Assembly: GCA_947497315.1 (NCBI GenBank) | Contig: CANMFX010000001.1 | Span: 992,001 to 1,056,000 of the forward strand | DNA: 64,000 nt | From: an uncultured Sphingomonadaceae bacterium | GTDB taxonomy: Bacteria > Pseudomonadota > Alphaproteobacteria > Sphingomonadales > Sphingomonadaceae | Reading direction: 5' to 3' | In this document: piece after piece, positions 41,951-50,684 of the stretch | How the letters are laid out: every line of letters begins with the position of its first letter | Numbering within the stretch: the stretch's first letter is position 1 | Notes under the pieces: model-generated | What the model was told of the DNA's origin: nothing | The model's input: only the letters and a program-made list of their open reading frames with translations | The model's database searches: none | Position numbers and translations under genes: made by a program

Positions 41951-43657
41951 ATGCCATCACCATTAGACGCCATGATCGACGAAACCCTGGGCGTCATGAC
42001 ACAGCCTGGGCAACTTTTAGAGCTCAGTTCGGTCAACAAATACGGCGTCGATATGCCGACTTTCAAAAATGCGCCGAGCAATGTTTCGGACTTTTTTGCC
42101 TTTTTCTGTATGCAGCACGCCGACAAGGAATTTCTCGTCGATGGCGACATCCGACTGACTTTTAAGGAAACTTATGCTGCTGCACGGGTTTTGGCTGGTG
42201 GATTGGTCGCCGGACATGGTGTGAAAAAAGGTGATCGGGTCGGGATTGCCGCGCGCAACTCCGCCAACTGGATCATCCTTGATATGGCGATCACCATGGC
42301 GGGCGGAGTCTCGACCAAATTAAACGGTTGGTGGCAAGGCGATGAGCTGGCTGACGGGATCGAAGATGTCAGCTGCTCGATTGTTTTTGCCGATGCCCAG
42401 CGTGCAGCGCGCCTGAGCGAATCGGGACGCGACCATGGCGCAGAGGTGGTTTTGTTCGAGCATGATCTTCCACCACTCGAAGGATTGAAGGCTTGTCTGG
42501 CAAAGGGCGGCGATGCGGAAACCCCGCTGCCGCAAATGGGACCAGAGGACAATGCGACGATATTGTTCACCTCCGGCTCGACGGGACGCTCGAAGGGTGC
42601 CTATGCCGAGCACCGCTCGGTGGTGCAGGGTGCCATGAGTTTTGTGGGCGCCTTTGCCGTAATGGCGCATTTGATGGAAAAAGCTGGCACATTGCCGGAT
42701 ATCCAGCCGACCGCTTTGGTGGCTGTACCGCTGTTTCACGTTACCGCCTCGGTGCCGCTGGTTCTGGTGAGCTATGCGATTGGCCGCAAGCTGGTAATGC
42801 AGAAAAAATGGGACGCTGAAGAGGCGATGCGCCTGATCGAAAAGGAAAAAGTGACCTATTTCGTTGGGGTTCCGCTGATGAGCATGGAGATTTACGCGCA
42901 TCCCAAGGTCAACGACTATGATCTGAGTACTTGTGTTTCCATGGCAGCCGGCGGTGCACCGCGTCCAGTCGAACATGTCAAACGGATCAAGGAAGGCATG
43001 GGCAAGGGCTTTCCGCTCATTGGCTATGGTCTCACCGAAACCAATGGTGTTGGCTGTTCCAATCAGAATGAAAATTATCTTGCCAAGCCCGACAGCACCG
43101 GCCGCGCCACGCCTCCGATTGTTGACGTTGGCATATTGGATGATGACGGCAACAAGGTAGCGCAAGGCGAACGCGGCGAAGTGTGCATCCGGTCGTCCGC
43201 CAATTTCACCGGCTATTGGAATAACGAACAAGCGACTAAAGATGCTTTTACCGATGACGGTTATTTTCGCACCGGCGATATCGGCTATCTCGACGAAGAC
43301 GGTTATCTGTTTATCGTTGACCGCAAGAAAGAGATTATCATTCGCGGCGGTGAGAATATCAGCTGTCAGGAAGTCGAAGCGGCCATATATAGCCACACGT
43401 CCGTGGCGGAAGCCTGCATATTTGGCGTCGAAGATGAGCGGTTTGGCGAAGTTCCCGGCCTAGTTTATCATGTCAAAGACGGTGAAACATTGCCGCAAGA
43501 CGAGCTTCTGGAATTTCTGAAAGACAAGCTCGCGCCGTTCAAGATGCCGGTGCATATCTGGCAGTATGAAGAACCGCTGCCAAAACTAGGCACGGCGAAA
43601 ATCGCAAAAATCGTGCTGGCGAAAAAACATCGGGAAATGCTGGCTGCCACGGGATGA
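41951..43657 (+). CDS. AMP-forming acyl-CoA synthetase-like enzyme
   Basis: A 568-residue adenylate-forming enzyme from the ATG at 41951 (GGGAG ten bases upstream); the frame opens at a TTG at 41933. Motifs are the P-loop [41 protein letters not shown] with [15 protein letters not shown], and the C-terminal Lys in LGTAKIAK. It makes an acyl-AMP and then acyl-CoA from an unknown carboxylic acid. Its final four bases overlap glnD (ATGA). Confidence 0.93.
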   Translation: MPSPLDAMIDETLGVMTQPGQLLELSSVNKYGVDMPTFKNAPSNVSDFFAFFCMQHADKEFLVDGDIRLTFKETYAAARVLAGGLVAGHGVKKGDRVGIAARNSANWIILDMAITMAGGVSTKLNGWWQGDELADGIEDVSCSIVFADAQRAARLSESGRDHGAEVVLFEHDLPPLEGLKACLAKGGDAETPLPQMGPEDNATILFTSGSTGRSKGAYAEHRSVVQGAMSFVGAFAVMAHLMEKAGTLPDIQPTALVAVPLFHVTASVPLVLVSYAIGRKLVMQKKWDAEEAMRLIEKEKVTYFVGVPLMSMEIYAHPKVNDYDLSTCVSMAAGGAPRPVEHVKRIKEGMGKGFPLIGYGLTETNGVGCSNQNENYLAKPDSTGRATPPIVDVGILDDDGNKVAQGERGEVCIRSSANFTGYWNNEQATKDAFTDDGYFRTGDIGYLDEDGYLFIVDRKKEIIIRGGENISCQEVEAAIYSHTSVAEACIFGVEDERFGEVPGLVYHVKDGETLPQDELLEFLKDKLAPFKMPVHIWQYEEPLPKLGTAKIAKIVLAKKHREMLAATG

Positions 43658-46437
43658 ACGCGCGCGCCAATATACCCAGGCCGGCAAGTGATCCGGGGAA
43701 ACGGATTGTCCGGCAGCGGGATATTGTTGACCGTCGTAAGTTGGCTGAGACGATAGAAGCGCTTATAGCTGAACATGGCATAGCCAAAGCACGTCCACAA
43801 ATATTGCCTATGTTACAAGAGGCGTTGGCAAATGGCCGGGCAGAGATCAGCCGGCGACTAATGGAGAAGCCTTCTGCAGGACATGAAGCGGCAGCCGCGC
43901 AGTCTTTTCTGATCGACCAGTTGGTTCGGATCATCCACGATATTGCCGTTGGCCATCAATATCCCGTGAACAACCCTTCATCGGGCGAACGCATCGCAGT
44001 GATGGCTGTTGGTGGTTACGGGCGCGGAGAGATGGCCCCGCATAGTGATGTTGATATCGCCTTTTTAACCCCGTTCAAGCAGACCAGCTGGACCGAGCAA
44101 GCGGTGGAAGCAATGCTCTACTGGCTTTGGGACCTGGGCCTGAAAGTCGGTCAGAGCAGCCGTTCTATCGACGAGATGGTGCGGATGGCGAATGAAGATC
44201 TCAGCATTCGTACCGCTTTGCTGGAAGGCCGTTATATCTGGGGTGATACCGAAGTCTATGAGGAAGCAAAGGCCCGCTTTTACGCTGATGTGGTCTCAGG
44301 CACGGATCGTACTTTCGTGTCTGAAAAGCTGGCGGAACGGGACGCCCGGCATGTCCGCATGGGTGATAGCAGGTATGTCGTCGAACCCAATGTCAAGGAA
44401 GGCAAAGGGGGGATGCGCGATCTGCAGACGCTTTATTGGATAGGTAAATATATCCACCGAGTGACCTCTGCGGAAGAGCTGGTCGATGTTGGCCTGCTGA
44501 CGGCAGATGAGTTCAGGCGTTTTCGCAAGGCTGCCAATTTCCTCTGGGCAGTACGTTGTCACATGCATGATATGACGGGGCGTGCAGAGGATCGTTTAAC
44601 TTTCGATCTGCAGCCCGGTATTGCTCAGCGGATGCGTTTTGCTGACCGGCCCGGCAAGTCGGCCGTAGAACGTTTCATGCAATACTATTTCCTGAACGCC
44701 AAAGTCGTCGGTAACCTTACTGGCGTCTTTCTCGCTCATCTCGATGAGACCCATAATGCCGGGGTAAGGCGCTTCATCCCTAATATTACTCGGAGGCCAA
44801 AAAAGCTGAAGGGCTTTACACTGGACCGTGGTCGACTGGCTTTGCCAGAGGAAAATTTCTTTGAAGAAGACCCGGTCCGGTTGATCGAAATTTTCCACCT
44901 CGCGGATAAGCATGAACTGGAAATCCATCCGCTGGCGATGCGCGCTGCGCGGCGAGACGCCAAGCTGATCACTAACAAGATCCGAAAGGACCGCCGGGCA
45001 AATAAGCTGTTTCTTGAAGTGCTCTGTTCCCCGCGCGATCCCGAACTGGTTCTGCGCTGGATGAATGAAGCTTCTATATTCGGGCGCTTCATTCCCGATT
45101 TCGGCAGGGTTGTCGCACAGATGCAATTTGACATGTATCATCATTATACGGTCGATGAACATAGCATTCGCGCTATCGGGCTGCTCTCCAGGATTGCCAG
45201 CGGTGATCTGGTTGAAGATCACCCTAACTCGACCGAGACAATCAGGAAGCTCAAAAACCGGCGGGTGTTGTTCGTGGCGACCTTGTTGCATGATATTGCC
45301 AAAGGGCGAGGCGGTGATCACAGCATATTGGGCGCTGAAGTCGCGATGAAGTTATGCCCGCGGCTGGGACTGGAACCCTATGAGACCGAACTGGTGGCGT
45401 GGTTGGTGCGGCATCATTTGCTGATGTCAGCCATGGCATTCAAACGCGACCTGTCTGATTTCAAAACCATTCAGGATTTTGTCAGTCAGGTAAAAAGCAT
45501 TGAGCGACTGCGTTTGCTAACGGTCTTGACGGTTGTTGATATTCGCGCCGTGGGACCGGGCGTTTGGAACAGTTGGAAAAGGCAGCTTCTAACGGATCTT
45601 TTTCAGGCCGCCGAGGAAATGTTGCTGCTCGGTCATAAGCAGCGTGGCCGAAAAGAACGGATCGCGGAGAAAAAAGCGGCCTTGGCCGAGGCGCTAGACC
45701 TTTCCAAAACACAGTTTTCCAAACTGGCAAGACGCCTGACCGATCCTTATTGGATTGCTGAACCGGATGATATCATTGCGCATAATGCCCGGCTTATGCT
45801 GCGTGCGGGTGATGATAGTCTGGCAATCTCCGCCGATGCCTATCCAGAGCGGGGTGCTACACTGGTGACGATTTATGCGGCCGACCATCCCGGCCTGTTC
45901 TATCGCATTGCTGGCGGCATTCATGTTGCTGGCGGTAACATTATCGATGCGCGCATTCACACCACGCGGGATGGAATGGCGCTGGACAATTTTCTGGTAC
46001 AGGATCAGCACAGTCAGCCGTTTGCAGAAGACACGCAGCTTGCGCGCCTGAAACGAGCGGTTGAGGACGCATTGGCCAACCGGTCGAAATTGACTACAAA
46101 ACTGGAGGCCAGACCACTGGCTCATAGCCGTGCCGGGGCGTTTAATATTGTTCCCAATGCGACTGTCGACAACGATGCATCCAATCGCTTTACGGTAGTC
46201 GAGGTAACGGCACAGGACCGGCCTGCTTTGCTGAACGAACTGGCTTACGCCCTCTTCGAGTCCAAAGTCACAGTGCACAGCGCCCATATCGCCACTTATG
46301 GCGAGCGCGCGGTTGATACTTTTTACATTACTGATTTGCTCGGTGGAAAAATCGAAGCCAAAACGCGGTTGAACAATCTGAAAAAGAAACTGGTCAAAGC
46401 GGCAGAGCAGAAAGAAGCTGAGAAATCGGCTGCCTAA
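43654..46437 (+). CDS. glnD: [Protein-PII] uridylyltransferase / uridylyl-removing enzyme
   Basis: A 927-residue bifunctional nitrogen sensor that adds UMP to PII when glutamine is low and removes it when high. The nucleotidyltransferase site GGYGRGEMAPHSDVD is near 119-133, the HD domain TLLHDIAKGRGGDHSI near 545, and two ACT domains occupy about 735-805 and 850-915 (RGATLVTIYAADHPGLFYRI; VVEVTAQDRPALLNELAY). It overlaps the acyl-CoA synthetase gene by four bases, and its stop overlaps that of the convergent DUF177 gene. Confidence 0.97.
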   Translation: MNARANIPRPASDPGKRIVRQRDIVDRRKLAETIEALIAEHGIAKARPQILPMLQEALANGRAEISRRLMEKPSAGHEAAAAQSFLIDQLVRIIHDIAVGHQYPVNNPSSGERIAVMAVGGYGRGEMAPHSDVDIAFLTPFKQTSWTEQAVEAMLYWLWDLGLKVGQSSRSIDEMVRMANEDLSIRTALLEGRYIWGDTEVYEEAKARFYADVVSGTDRTFVSEKLAERDARHVRMGDSRYVVEPNVKEGKGGMRDLQTLYWIGKYIHRVTSAEELVDVGLLTADEFRRFRKAANFLWAVRCHMHDMTGRAEDRLTFDLQPGIAQRMRFADRPGKSAVERFMQYYFLNAKVVGNLTGVFLAHLDETHNAGVRRFIPNITRRPKKLKGFTLDRGRLALPEENFFEEDPVRLIEIFHLADKHELEIHPLAMRAARRDAKLITNKIRKDRRANKLFLEVLCSPRDPELVLRWMNEASIFGRFIPDFGRVVAQMQFDMYHHYTVDEHSIRAIGLLSRIASGDLVEDHPNSTETIRKLKNRRVLFVATLLHDIAKGRGGDHSILGAEVAMKLCPRLGLEPYETELVAWLVRHHLLMSAMAFKRDLSDFKTIQDFVSQVKSIERLRLLTVLTVVDIRAVGPGVWNSWKRQLLTDLFQAAEEMLLLGHKQRGRKERIAEKKAALAEALDLSKTQFSKLARRLTDPYWIAEPDDIIAHNARLMLRAGDDSLAISADAYPERGATLVTIYAADHPGLFYRIAGGIHVAGGNIIDARIHTTRDGMALDNFLVQDQHSQPFAEDTQLARLKRAVEDALANRSKLTTKLEARPLAHSRAGAFNIVPNATVDNDASNRFTVVEVTAQDRPALLNELAYALFESKVTVHSAHIATYGERAVDTFYITDLLGGKIEAKTRLNNLKKKLVKAAEQKEAEKSAA

Positions 46438-46991
46438 CTGGGTTTATTTTCCCCAAGGCCCGCTTTTAGCACTGCTAGCGCGCCAAAAGGACCGGTCTCT
46501 TCTTCGCCTTTGAGGCCCTTCTTCTCAGCTATGCTATCTGCATCCGGTCCCCGTGGATATGGGTCAAGCGCTAGATAAAGCGTTTGCGCAACTGCTTCTC
46601 CAAGGTCGATTTGAGCAGCCTCATATTCGATTATGTCGCAGTCTTCGGACTCCAGTTCGATTTCCTCTTCGCTGGGCGGAACGTCAGTTTTTTCTACGAA
46701 GATTATGCTAAATTGCTCGTCAACGTGGACAGGAAATGGCTGACCGCTGATCGCGCACAATTGATGCAAGTCGGAACGGATTGTACCAGTGAAAGTGATT
46801 TCCTGTTCATTCGCTTCCAGACGATAGTCCGCTGTGATTGCTTCTATGGAAGGCAAGTCAAAGCGTTTGGCTAGTGCTCGACGCTGATTTTCGTCGGCGA
46901 CAATTTGCCCTTTTATTGCCATGCCCCCGATGTCCGACAGCTTTATGTTATCGGACAGTTCGGGGGAAGGCAGCGGTTGTGATTTAGTCAT
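46434..46991 (-). CDS. YceD-like DUF177 domain protein
   Basis: A 185-residue acidic protein. The pattern ANEQEITFTGTIRSDLHQLC, a central ...PFPVHVDEQFSIIFV, and DIIEYEAAQIDLGEAVAQTL then YLALDPYPR are signatures of DUF177/YceD, a family usually next to rpmF and linked to large-subunit rRNA accumulation. Here rpmF is not adjacent. It is coupled to the upstream CBP3-like gene by a four-base overlap. Confidence 0.9.
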   Translation of the reverse strand: MTKSQPLPSPELSDNIKLSDIGGMAIKGQIVADENQRRALAKRFDLPSIEAITADYRLEANEQEITFTGTIRSDLHQLCAISGQPFPVHVDEQFSIIFVEKTDVPPSEEEIELESEDCDIIEYEAAQIDLGEAVAQTLYLALDPYPRGPDADSIAEKKGLKGEEETGPFGALAVLKAGLGENKPS

Positions 46992-47515
46992 GGTGTGGCC
47001 TCTGCGATATCTCCGGCAATTACTTGACTGGTTGTAGCCGCGGAAAGTCGGTCATAAAAATGTGCGAAATTCTTGGTGGTGAATTGCAGTGCTGCCGGTT
47101 CCGGTATTTCACCGCGATACAGGTTGCGTGTCAACGCTTCGTCGAGGCTAGCATTTTCCGTCAAAGCACCCCTATAAGCCCCCAAACGTCCGCCTAGCGC
47201 GCCCATCATCTCACCCACCCGTTTGCCGACTATTAAGTCGCCAATACCAATCTGTCGCAACTGACCTTCCATATCCGTAACAAATAATTCCGTAAGCCAG
47301 GCGATTTCCTGTTTGGCTTCTTCGGTCTGGTCCAGGCGGATCAACACGGCGCACAAAACCGCAGCAATCATATCAAAGCGGCCGTCAAGCGTGTCAGGAA
47401 CGCCGCCTTTTTCATACCAGTCAATACGCCGCCCCTCGGCAATAATGCTATCATATAGCGGCTGCATGACCCTGTTGGCGTTTTTGCGCCCGAGTAACGC
47501 GTTCAAGAATGACAT
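46988..47515 (-). CDS. Ubiquinol-cytochrome c chaperone family protein (CBP3-like)
   Basis: A 175-residue protein. The block YDSIIAEGRRIDWYEKGGVP, DTLDGRFDMIAAVLCAVLIR, the middle LFVTDMEGQLRQIGIGD and VGKRVGEMMGALGGRLGAYR match the CBP3/UQCC1 family needed for cytochrome bc1 assembly in mitochondria and present in alphaproteobacteria. It forms an operon with DUF177 and is divergent from bamE across 198 bases in which I see no other gene. Confidence 0.92.
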   Translation of the reverse strand: MSFLNALLGRKNANRVMQPLYDSIIAEGRRIDWYEKGGVPDTLDGRFDMIAAVLCAVLIRLDQTEEAKQEIAWLTELFVTDMEGQLRQIGIGDLIVGKRVGEMMGALGGRLGAYRGALTENASLDEALTRNLYRGEIPEPAALQFTTKNFAHFYDRLSAATTSQVIAGDIAEATP

Positions 47516-47713
47516 GATTTTAACCCCGAATTTCGTTTAAGATACACCCGGCTGGTGACCGCTTATGTTAAGACTACATACAGGGGATATTGATATTTGT
47601 ACGGCGAGATGCAATGGGCCTTATGATTAGCGGGAAATAAACCGTCATAATCATCAAAGCCAATCCAAAGGGCCTAGTAATCTTTGGGGCGGATGTTTTG
47701 GAGAATCGAGTTG

Positions 47714-48196
47714 ATGCGTAGCCAATTGAAAATACACGCCGTACTGACCGGTCTGGTTGCAGGCGGGCTTTTGCTTTCCGGCTGTTCGCAGGTCCGCGGT
47801 CATCAGGGTTATATTGTTGATCGGGTTATTACAGGTGCAATCCAGCCAGGGGTTGATAACCGGCAATCTGTTGAGGCATCACTCGGGCGTCCGACTTTTA
47901 CCGGACAATTTGATGAGAATACTTGGTATTATGTCTCCCGCGAAACCAAGCAGCTAGCCTTTAACTCGCCGACGCCTCGGGATCAGATGGTTATGCGCGT
48001 AACTTTTGACCAGGCTGGGAACGTGACTGCAGTTGATCGCACGGGTCTGGAGCTGGTGGCGAGTATCAGTCCGGACGGCGATACAACGCCCACTCTGGGC
48101 CGCGAACGCTCTTTCTTCCAAGAGCTGTTTGGTAACATAGGAGCAGTTGGCGCACCGGGTGCACAAGGCCGTAGTAACGATCCGACTCGACCTTAA
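47714..48196 (+). CDS. bamE: Outer membrane assembly lipoprotein BamE (SmpA/OmlA)
   Basis: A 160-residue lipoprotein from the ATG at 47714 (GGAGA about ten bases upstream; the frame opens earlier at 47684). The signal ends with lipobox LSGC (Cys24). The BamE fold shows RVITGAIQPGVDNRQSVEAS and LGRPTFTGQFDENTWYYVSR, then MRVTFDQAGNVTAVD. It is the small lipoprotein of the BAM complex that inserts outer membrane proteins. The C-terminal 45 residues are an added Gly/Pro-rich tail. Confidence 0.94.
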   Translation: MRSQLKIHAVLTGLVAGGLLLSGCSQVRGHQGYIVDRVITGAIQPGVDNRQSVEASLGRPTFTGQFDENTWYYVSRETKQLAFNSPTPRDQMVMRVTFDQAGNVTAVDRTGLELVASISPDGDTTPTLGRERSFFQELFGNIGAVGAPGAQGRSNDPTRP

Positions 48197-48231
48197 AGAT
48201 TATCGCAGCTGACAGGCCGGCAGTGGCGCCG

Positions 48232-50502
48232 CTATTTAGCGATTCCACTTGCAGCCAGTACTGCCAGCGTCACCAGTTCTGATGCCGTCGATGCCATGGT
48301 GGCAATCTGAACCGGTTTATCAAGGCCTACAAGCATTGGTCCGATCACAGCATCTCCGCCAAGTTCGCGCAGCAATTTGGCCGACAGATTGGCCGACTGC
48401 AATCCAGGCATGACCAGCACATTGGCAGGACCGGATAGTCGGTTAAACGGATAGTTTGCCATCAATTTGGGGTTCAGTGCGACATCGGGAGCCATCTCGC
48501 CTTCATATTCGAAACTGACCCGGCGGCTGTCCAATTCAGCAACCGCCTCCCGGATATTCTCCAGCCAGCGACCGGCCGGATTGCCGAAAGTCGAATAGCT
48601 CAGGAAAGCAACGCGCGGTTCGTGACCCATTTTCCGGGCCACCGCTGCGGTTTGTTCTGCAATATCGGCCAGTTCCACAGCAGAAGGCCGCTCGTTCACC
48701 GTGGTGTCGGCCATGAAAACCGTGTGACTTTGTCCAACCATCACATGAATGCCCTGTGGTGTGCGGTCTTTTTCAATGTCGATGACCTTGGCGATATCCT
48801 TAAAGGTCTGGGAATAGGGGCGGGTTACTCCGGTAATCATCGCTTCGCCCTGATCCATGGCGAGCAGCGCAGAGCCGAAAATATTGCGATCCTGGTTGAC
48901 CATCCGTTTGATGTCACGTTCCATGTGGCCTTTGCGGTGCAGACGCTCATAGAGCATGTTGACCATGTCCGGCACCAGTGGGCTGTTGCGTGAGTTGTGA
49001 ATTTCAAACCGGTCGGGATCACTAACGCCCAGTTCACTGAGCTTTTCGCGCACGCGATCGTCGCGGCCAACCAGTACCGGTGTTCCATAGCCTCCATCCT
49101 GAAACTGAATGGCTGCGCGCAACACAACATCTTCTTCAGCTTCTGCAAAAATAACCCGTTTAGGGGCTATGCGGCAGGCTTCATAAGCTTGCGTAAGCAC
49201 AGACGTGGTTGGGTTCAGCCGTGCTTTTAGGCTCTGACGATACGCGTCCATATCGTCGATAGGTTTTTGCGCAACACCGCTGTCCATTGCGGCCTTGGCA
49301 ACCGCAGCGGAAACCACGTCCATCAAGCGCGGATCAAACGGCGCCGGGATGATATAATCTACGCCGAAAGTGGGTGCTTGCCCGCCATAAGCTGCGGCCA
49401 CCTCTTCGGGAACCTGTTCGCGTGCCAGTTCGGCTATGGCCGTAGCCGCTGCTACCTTCATCTCGTCGTTGATCCGGGTGGCACGAACATCAAGAGCGCC
49501 GCGGAAAATGAACGGAAAGCCGAGGACGTTGTTGACCTGATTGGGATAATCCGAACGTCCGGTGGCGACAATTGCGTCGGGCCGGGCCGCCTTGGCATCG
49601 GGCGGGGTGATTTCGGGATCAGGATTGGCCATCGCAAAGATAATTGGCTTGTCGGCCATATCCTTGACCATTTCCGATTTCAGCGCGCCAGCCGCCGAGA
49701 GGCCAAGGAACACATCTGCGCCCTTCAGCGCTTCGGTCAGGTCGCGGGCATCCGTATCAATCGCATGCGCCGATTTCCATTGATCGACATTGTCGCGGCC
49801 CCGATAGATGACGCCGCTGCGATCACACATGGTGAGATTGTCATGTGGAACACCCATCGCCTTGATCAGCGCGGCGCAGGCAATGGCTGCGGCGCCGGCG
49901 CCATTGACGACGACTTTGATGTCCTCGACCTTGCGATCAGTCAGCAGGCAGGCATTGATGATCCCGGCTGCCGCAATAATCGCGGTGCCGTGCTGATCAT
50001 CATGGAATACCGGAATATTCATCCGGTCGCGCAAAGTTTGCTCGATAATGAAACAGGCCGGTGCGCCAATATCTTCCAGATTAATGCCGCCAAAGCTGGG
50101 CTCCATCAGCTCGACCGCGTTGATAAAGGCCTCGGTATCTTCGGTATCAAGCTCAAGATCGATGGAATCGACATCGGCAAAGCGTTTGAACAGGACTGCT
50201 TTGCCCTCCATCACGGGTTTGGACGCCAGCGCGCCCAAATTGCCAAGGCCCAAAATGGCAGTGCCGTTTGAGATCACCGCAACCAAATTGCCTTTGGCGG
50301 TGTAGTCATAAGCGGTCGATGGGTCTTCTGCGATAGCGCGGACCGGCACTGCGACGCCGGGCGAATAAGCGAGACTCAAGTCCCTCTGGGTAGCCATTGG
50401 TTTGGATGCCACAATCTCGATTTTGCCGGGACGTCCGTGAGAGTGGAATAATAATGCTTCGCGTTCAGAAAATTCTACGTTGCTCTCGTTTTTATCAGCC
50501 AA
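48232..50502 (-). CDS. maeB: NADP-type malic enzyme with phosphotransacetylase-like C-terminal domain
   Basis: A 756-residue fusion that decarboxylates malate to pyruvate. The malic domain has ATQRDLSLAYSPGVAVPVRA, HDDQHGTAIIAAAGIINA and VVNGAGAAAIACAALIKAMG (NADP fold). The C-terminal 320 residues resemble phosphate acetyltransferase and act as a regulatory domain. The TTG at 50502 has GGAGAG seven bases upstream and gives the usual length; the frame opens further upstream at 50631, but that N-terminus is not conserved in type. It is divergent from mutS. Confidence 0.95.
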   Translation of the reverse strand: MADKNESNVEFSEREALLFHSHGRPGKIEIVASKPMATQRDLSLAYSPGVAVPVRAIAEDPSTAYDYTAKGNLVAVISNGTAILGLGNLGALASKPVMEGKAVLFKRFADVDSIDLELDTEDTEAFINAVELMEPSFGGINLEDIGAPACFIIEQTLRDRMNIPVFHDDQHGTAIIAAAGIINACLLTDRKVEDIKVVVNGAGAAAIACAALIKAMGVPHDNLTMCDRSGVIYRGRDNVDQWKSAHAIDTDARDLTEALKGADVFLGLSAAGALKSEMVKDMADKPIIFAMANPDPEITPPDAKAARPDAIVATGRSDYPNQVNNVLGFPFIFRGALDVRATRINDEMKVAAATAIAELAREQVPEEVAAAYGGQAPTFGVDYIIPAPFDPRLMDVVSAAVAKAAMDSGVAQKPIDDMDAYRQSLKARLNPTTSVLTQAYEACRIAPKRVIFAEAEEDVVLRAAIQFQDGGYGTPVLVGRDDRVREKLSELGVSDPDRFEIHNSRNSPLVPDMVNMLYERLHRKGHMERDIKRMVNQDRNIFGSALLAMDQGEAMITGVTRPYSQTFKDIAKVIDIEKDRTPQGIHVMVGQSHTVFMADTTVNERPSAVELADIAEQTAAVARKMGHEPRVAFLSYSTFGNPAGRWLENIREAVAELDSRRVSFEYEGEMAPDVALNPKLMANYPFNRLSGPANVLVMPGLQSANLSAKLLRELGGDAVIGPMLVGLDKPVQIATMASTASELVTLAVLAASGIAK

Positions 50503-50684
50503 ATTATCTCTCCGTGATTCAGATTTTGGCATCCCCTGCCAACGTGCTACGCGTCCCGAAACGTGCCTACTCTGAATGATGGGCATTGGGCAAGGCCTGC
50601 TACAATGCTGATTTGGAATAATAGAATCCAATTATGGAATTGGACCTCTTTTATGTCCCGCCATAGTTCGCTATCGCTTCTGTC

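Noticed and set aside
42320-43396. 358-codon reverse frame inside the acyl-CoA synthetase gene
   Set aside because: His/Arg/Cys-rich antisense shadow of a gene with complete AMP-binding motifs.
49267-50271. 334-codon forward frame opposite the malic enzyme gene
   Set aside because: Antisense shadow; the reverse-strand protein has all malic enzyme motifs.
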